From: Solobacterium sp.
Lineage (GTDB): Bacteria > Bacillota_I > Bacilli_A > Erysipelotrichales > Erysipelotrichaceae
Direction of reading: 5' to 3'
Length of the DNA: 5,672 bases
Assembly (NCBI GenBank): GCA_017514645.1
Contig: JAFWJP010000020.1
Location: forward strand, 1 to 5,672
The position numbers and the translations under genes are program-made. This document shows, in pieces, positions 4,394 through 5,672 of the stretch. Each line of letters starts with the position of its first letter. Positions within the stretch are counted from its first letter, which is position 1. The notes below the pieces were generated by a model, which saw only the letters and a list, made by a program, of their open reading frames with translations, searched no databases and had not been told where the DNA came from.

Positions 4394-5672
4394 CGTTTCA
4401 GCTCCTTGGCCAAAGCTGCATCCTCGATAACCGTAAACGTTGCTTCATGATAGATCCCGTAGTACGGCTCCCGGCACGCAGCCAGCGCGCTGACCAGGTG
4501 CTGCAGCTCTTCCCTGCCCATGAATCCAAGATGCATATGATCGCAGGCTGTCTTCGCCAGGATCTCCCGTCCTGCCGGTTTTCCCGGTTCCTCCTGGCGG
4601 AAATGATCCACCAGGTCCAGCAGAAATGCCTGGACTTCGATATCCTTCAGGGATTCCGGCAGTTCCCGGACCAGCAGAGTATCCGAACCGAACGGTTCAA
4701 AGACAATCTTCATATTCCCGGCATAGAGATTCAGTTCATCGACCCGGCTGACAATATCCGCACCGCATTCAACCGATACCGGTATCAGCATCTGTACCAT
4801 GGTTTCTCCGCTGCTTCTCCGGCAGATCTCCTCATAGCGCACCCGTTTCCGGCAGGCTGTCAGATCCAGCACCGCCAGACCGTTCTCCACGGAACACAGC
4901 CCGTATCTGCCATGGAGGACACCGATGGCCTCCATCGGCGGAAATCCTTCGGAAACCGCTGTATAGACCGGTGCCGGCTCTTCCGCCCGCTGCTGTACAA
5001 ACGGCCTGGTCAGCGGCAGATCCTCATCAAACTGCATCTTTGCATAGTAGCGTTCTTCGTGGTGTTCGATCTTCGTATCCGGCGCGAGTACGGTACCGTG
5101 CAGGGCCTGCTTCAGCGAATCCGTGATCAGGGCATCCAGCTGATTCTCCTTGGAGATCCGGACTTCCCATTTGGAAGGATGGACATTGACATCCAGAAGA
5201 TGCGGATCCATCTCAATATTCAGGACTGCCATGGGATACCTGCCCTCACTCAGGGTCCCCTGATATCCTGCAAGTACGGCTGTACTCAGCCGGTAGCTGC
5301 GGATCATCCTTCCGTTCACAAACAGATGGATATAATTCCGCGATGCCCGGTTGATCTGCGGCTTCACCAGATACCCCGTGATCCGGTAATCATAATCGCT
5401 TCCTTCGATCTCAACGAGGTGATCTGCGGCATCTCTTCCCCATACCTGATACAGGACCTCGGTGAGATCGCCCTGTCCGCTGGTGCGGAATACTTCCTTT
5501 CCGCCCGATGTATAGGTAAACGCAATCTCAGGATGGGACATGGCAAACGCATAGACGGTATTCTGCACCAGCGTATTCTCATAGGAACCGCTCTTCAGGT
5601 GCTTCAGTCTGGCAGGCGTACGGTAGAAAAGGCCTTCCACGGTAATCTCCGTTCCCTGGTCGCAGGGATAGG
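4390..5672 (-). CDS. mutL: DNA mismatch repair protein MutL, N-terminus missing (partial), degenerate endonuclease motif
   Basis: MutL is the ATP-dependent matchmaker that links mismatch-bound MutS to strand removal. The last 426 residues are in the window; the reading frame continues past the right edge, so the first roughly 130-140 residues (most of the GHKL ATPase) are cut off by the window, not lost. Visible are the LFYRTPARLKHLKS motif (visible residues 14-27), the transducer domain with FVNGRMIRS (117-125) and the ATP-contacting lysine in HPSKWEVR (164-171), a short linker (about 190-245), and a C-terminal domain starting AIGVLHGRYGL. QMLIP (293-297) aligns with the clamp-binding motif of B. 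subtilis MutL. The metal-binding endonuclease motif DQHAAxER is replaced by DLTACRKR (269-276), and the CPHGRP motif by GIYHEA (405-410), so nicking activity is probably absent. A GTG at 5638-5640 could be mistaken for a start but lies in the middle of a conserved motif. Confidence 0.95.
   Translation of the reverse strand, partial: YPCDQGTEITVEGLFYRTPARLKHLKSGSYENTLVQNTVYAFAMSHPEIAFTYTSGGKEVFRTSGQGDLTEVLYQVWGRDAADHLVEIEGSDYDYRITGYLVKPQINRASRNYIHLFVNGRMIRSYRLSTAVLAGYQGTLSEGRYPMAVLNIEMDPHLLDVNVHPSKWEVRISKENQLDALITDSLKQALHGTVLAPDTKIEHHEERYYAKMQFDEDLPLTRPFVQQRAEEPAPVYTAVSEGFPPMEAIGVLHGRYGLCSVENGLAVLDLTACRKRVRYEEICRRSSGETMVQMLIPVSVECGADIVSRVDELNLYAGNMKIVFEPFGSDTLLVRELPESLKDIEVQAFLLDLVDHFRQEEPGKPAGREILAKTACDHMHLGFMGREELQHLVSALAACREPYYGIYHEATFTVIEDAALAKELKR

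Noticed and set aside
5638..5640. GTG as the mutL start codon
   Set aside because: The frame stays open to the window edge and the upstream residues (GTEIT before VEGLF) are conserved MutL sequence, so the real start is outside the window.

Overview
The window looks like a piece of a Bacillota (Firmicutes) chromosome of moderate GC content (near 50% by eye). The signs are Shine-Dalgarno sites of the GGAGG type, tightly packed co-directional genes, the mutL-miaA pair, and a tRNA-sensing T-box leader in front of trpS. An Erysipelotrichia-like host would fit, but this is a guess; nothing here is decisive for the family.

All the chromosomal genes lie on the minus strand, so transcription runs from the right end to the left. 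In that order they are: the 3' three quarters of mutL (mismatch repair, running off the right edge); miaA (tRNA dimethylallyltransferase, ATGA overlap with mutL); a 178-residue two-helix membrane protein of unknown function (overlaps miaA by 16 nt); a seven-helix Bax inhibitor-1/YetJ-like protein; and a CpXC-type zinc-ribbon protein. After a 274-nt non-coding stretch comes trpS (tryptophanyl-tRNA synthetase). That stretch is filled almost entirely by a promoter, a complete tryptophan-specific T-box riboswitch and its intrinsic terminator. At the far left, on the plus strand, is the tail of an IS3-family (IS150-like) insertion sequence that ends 22 bp beyond the trpS stop codon.

mutL through the CpXC gene could be one transcript, with a possible internal promoter before the BI-1 gene and a terminator-like hairpin after it. 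trpS has its own promoter and is controlled separately by uncharged tRNA-Trp. The BI-1, two-helix and CpXC genes have no known direct link to mismatch repair or tRNA modification; their co-location is the only hint of a shared role.

The points most worth a second look are: (1) a MutL C-terminal domain that has lost the endonuclease signature expected in a bacterium of this kind; (2) a T-box whose antiterminator folds perfectly but whose normally near-invariant bulge has diverged from UGGNACC to UGGCAUA; (3) the insertion element abutting trpS, which carries a 12-bp palindrome that could now terminate trpS transcription; and (4) an exact tandem 10-mer that builds a terminator-like hairpin between two operon genes. 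I found no CRISPR array, tRNA, rRNA, phage or defence genes, and no wholly new system.
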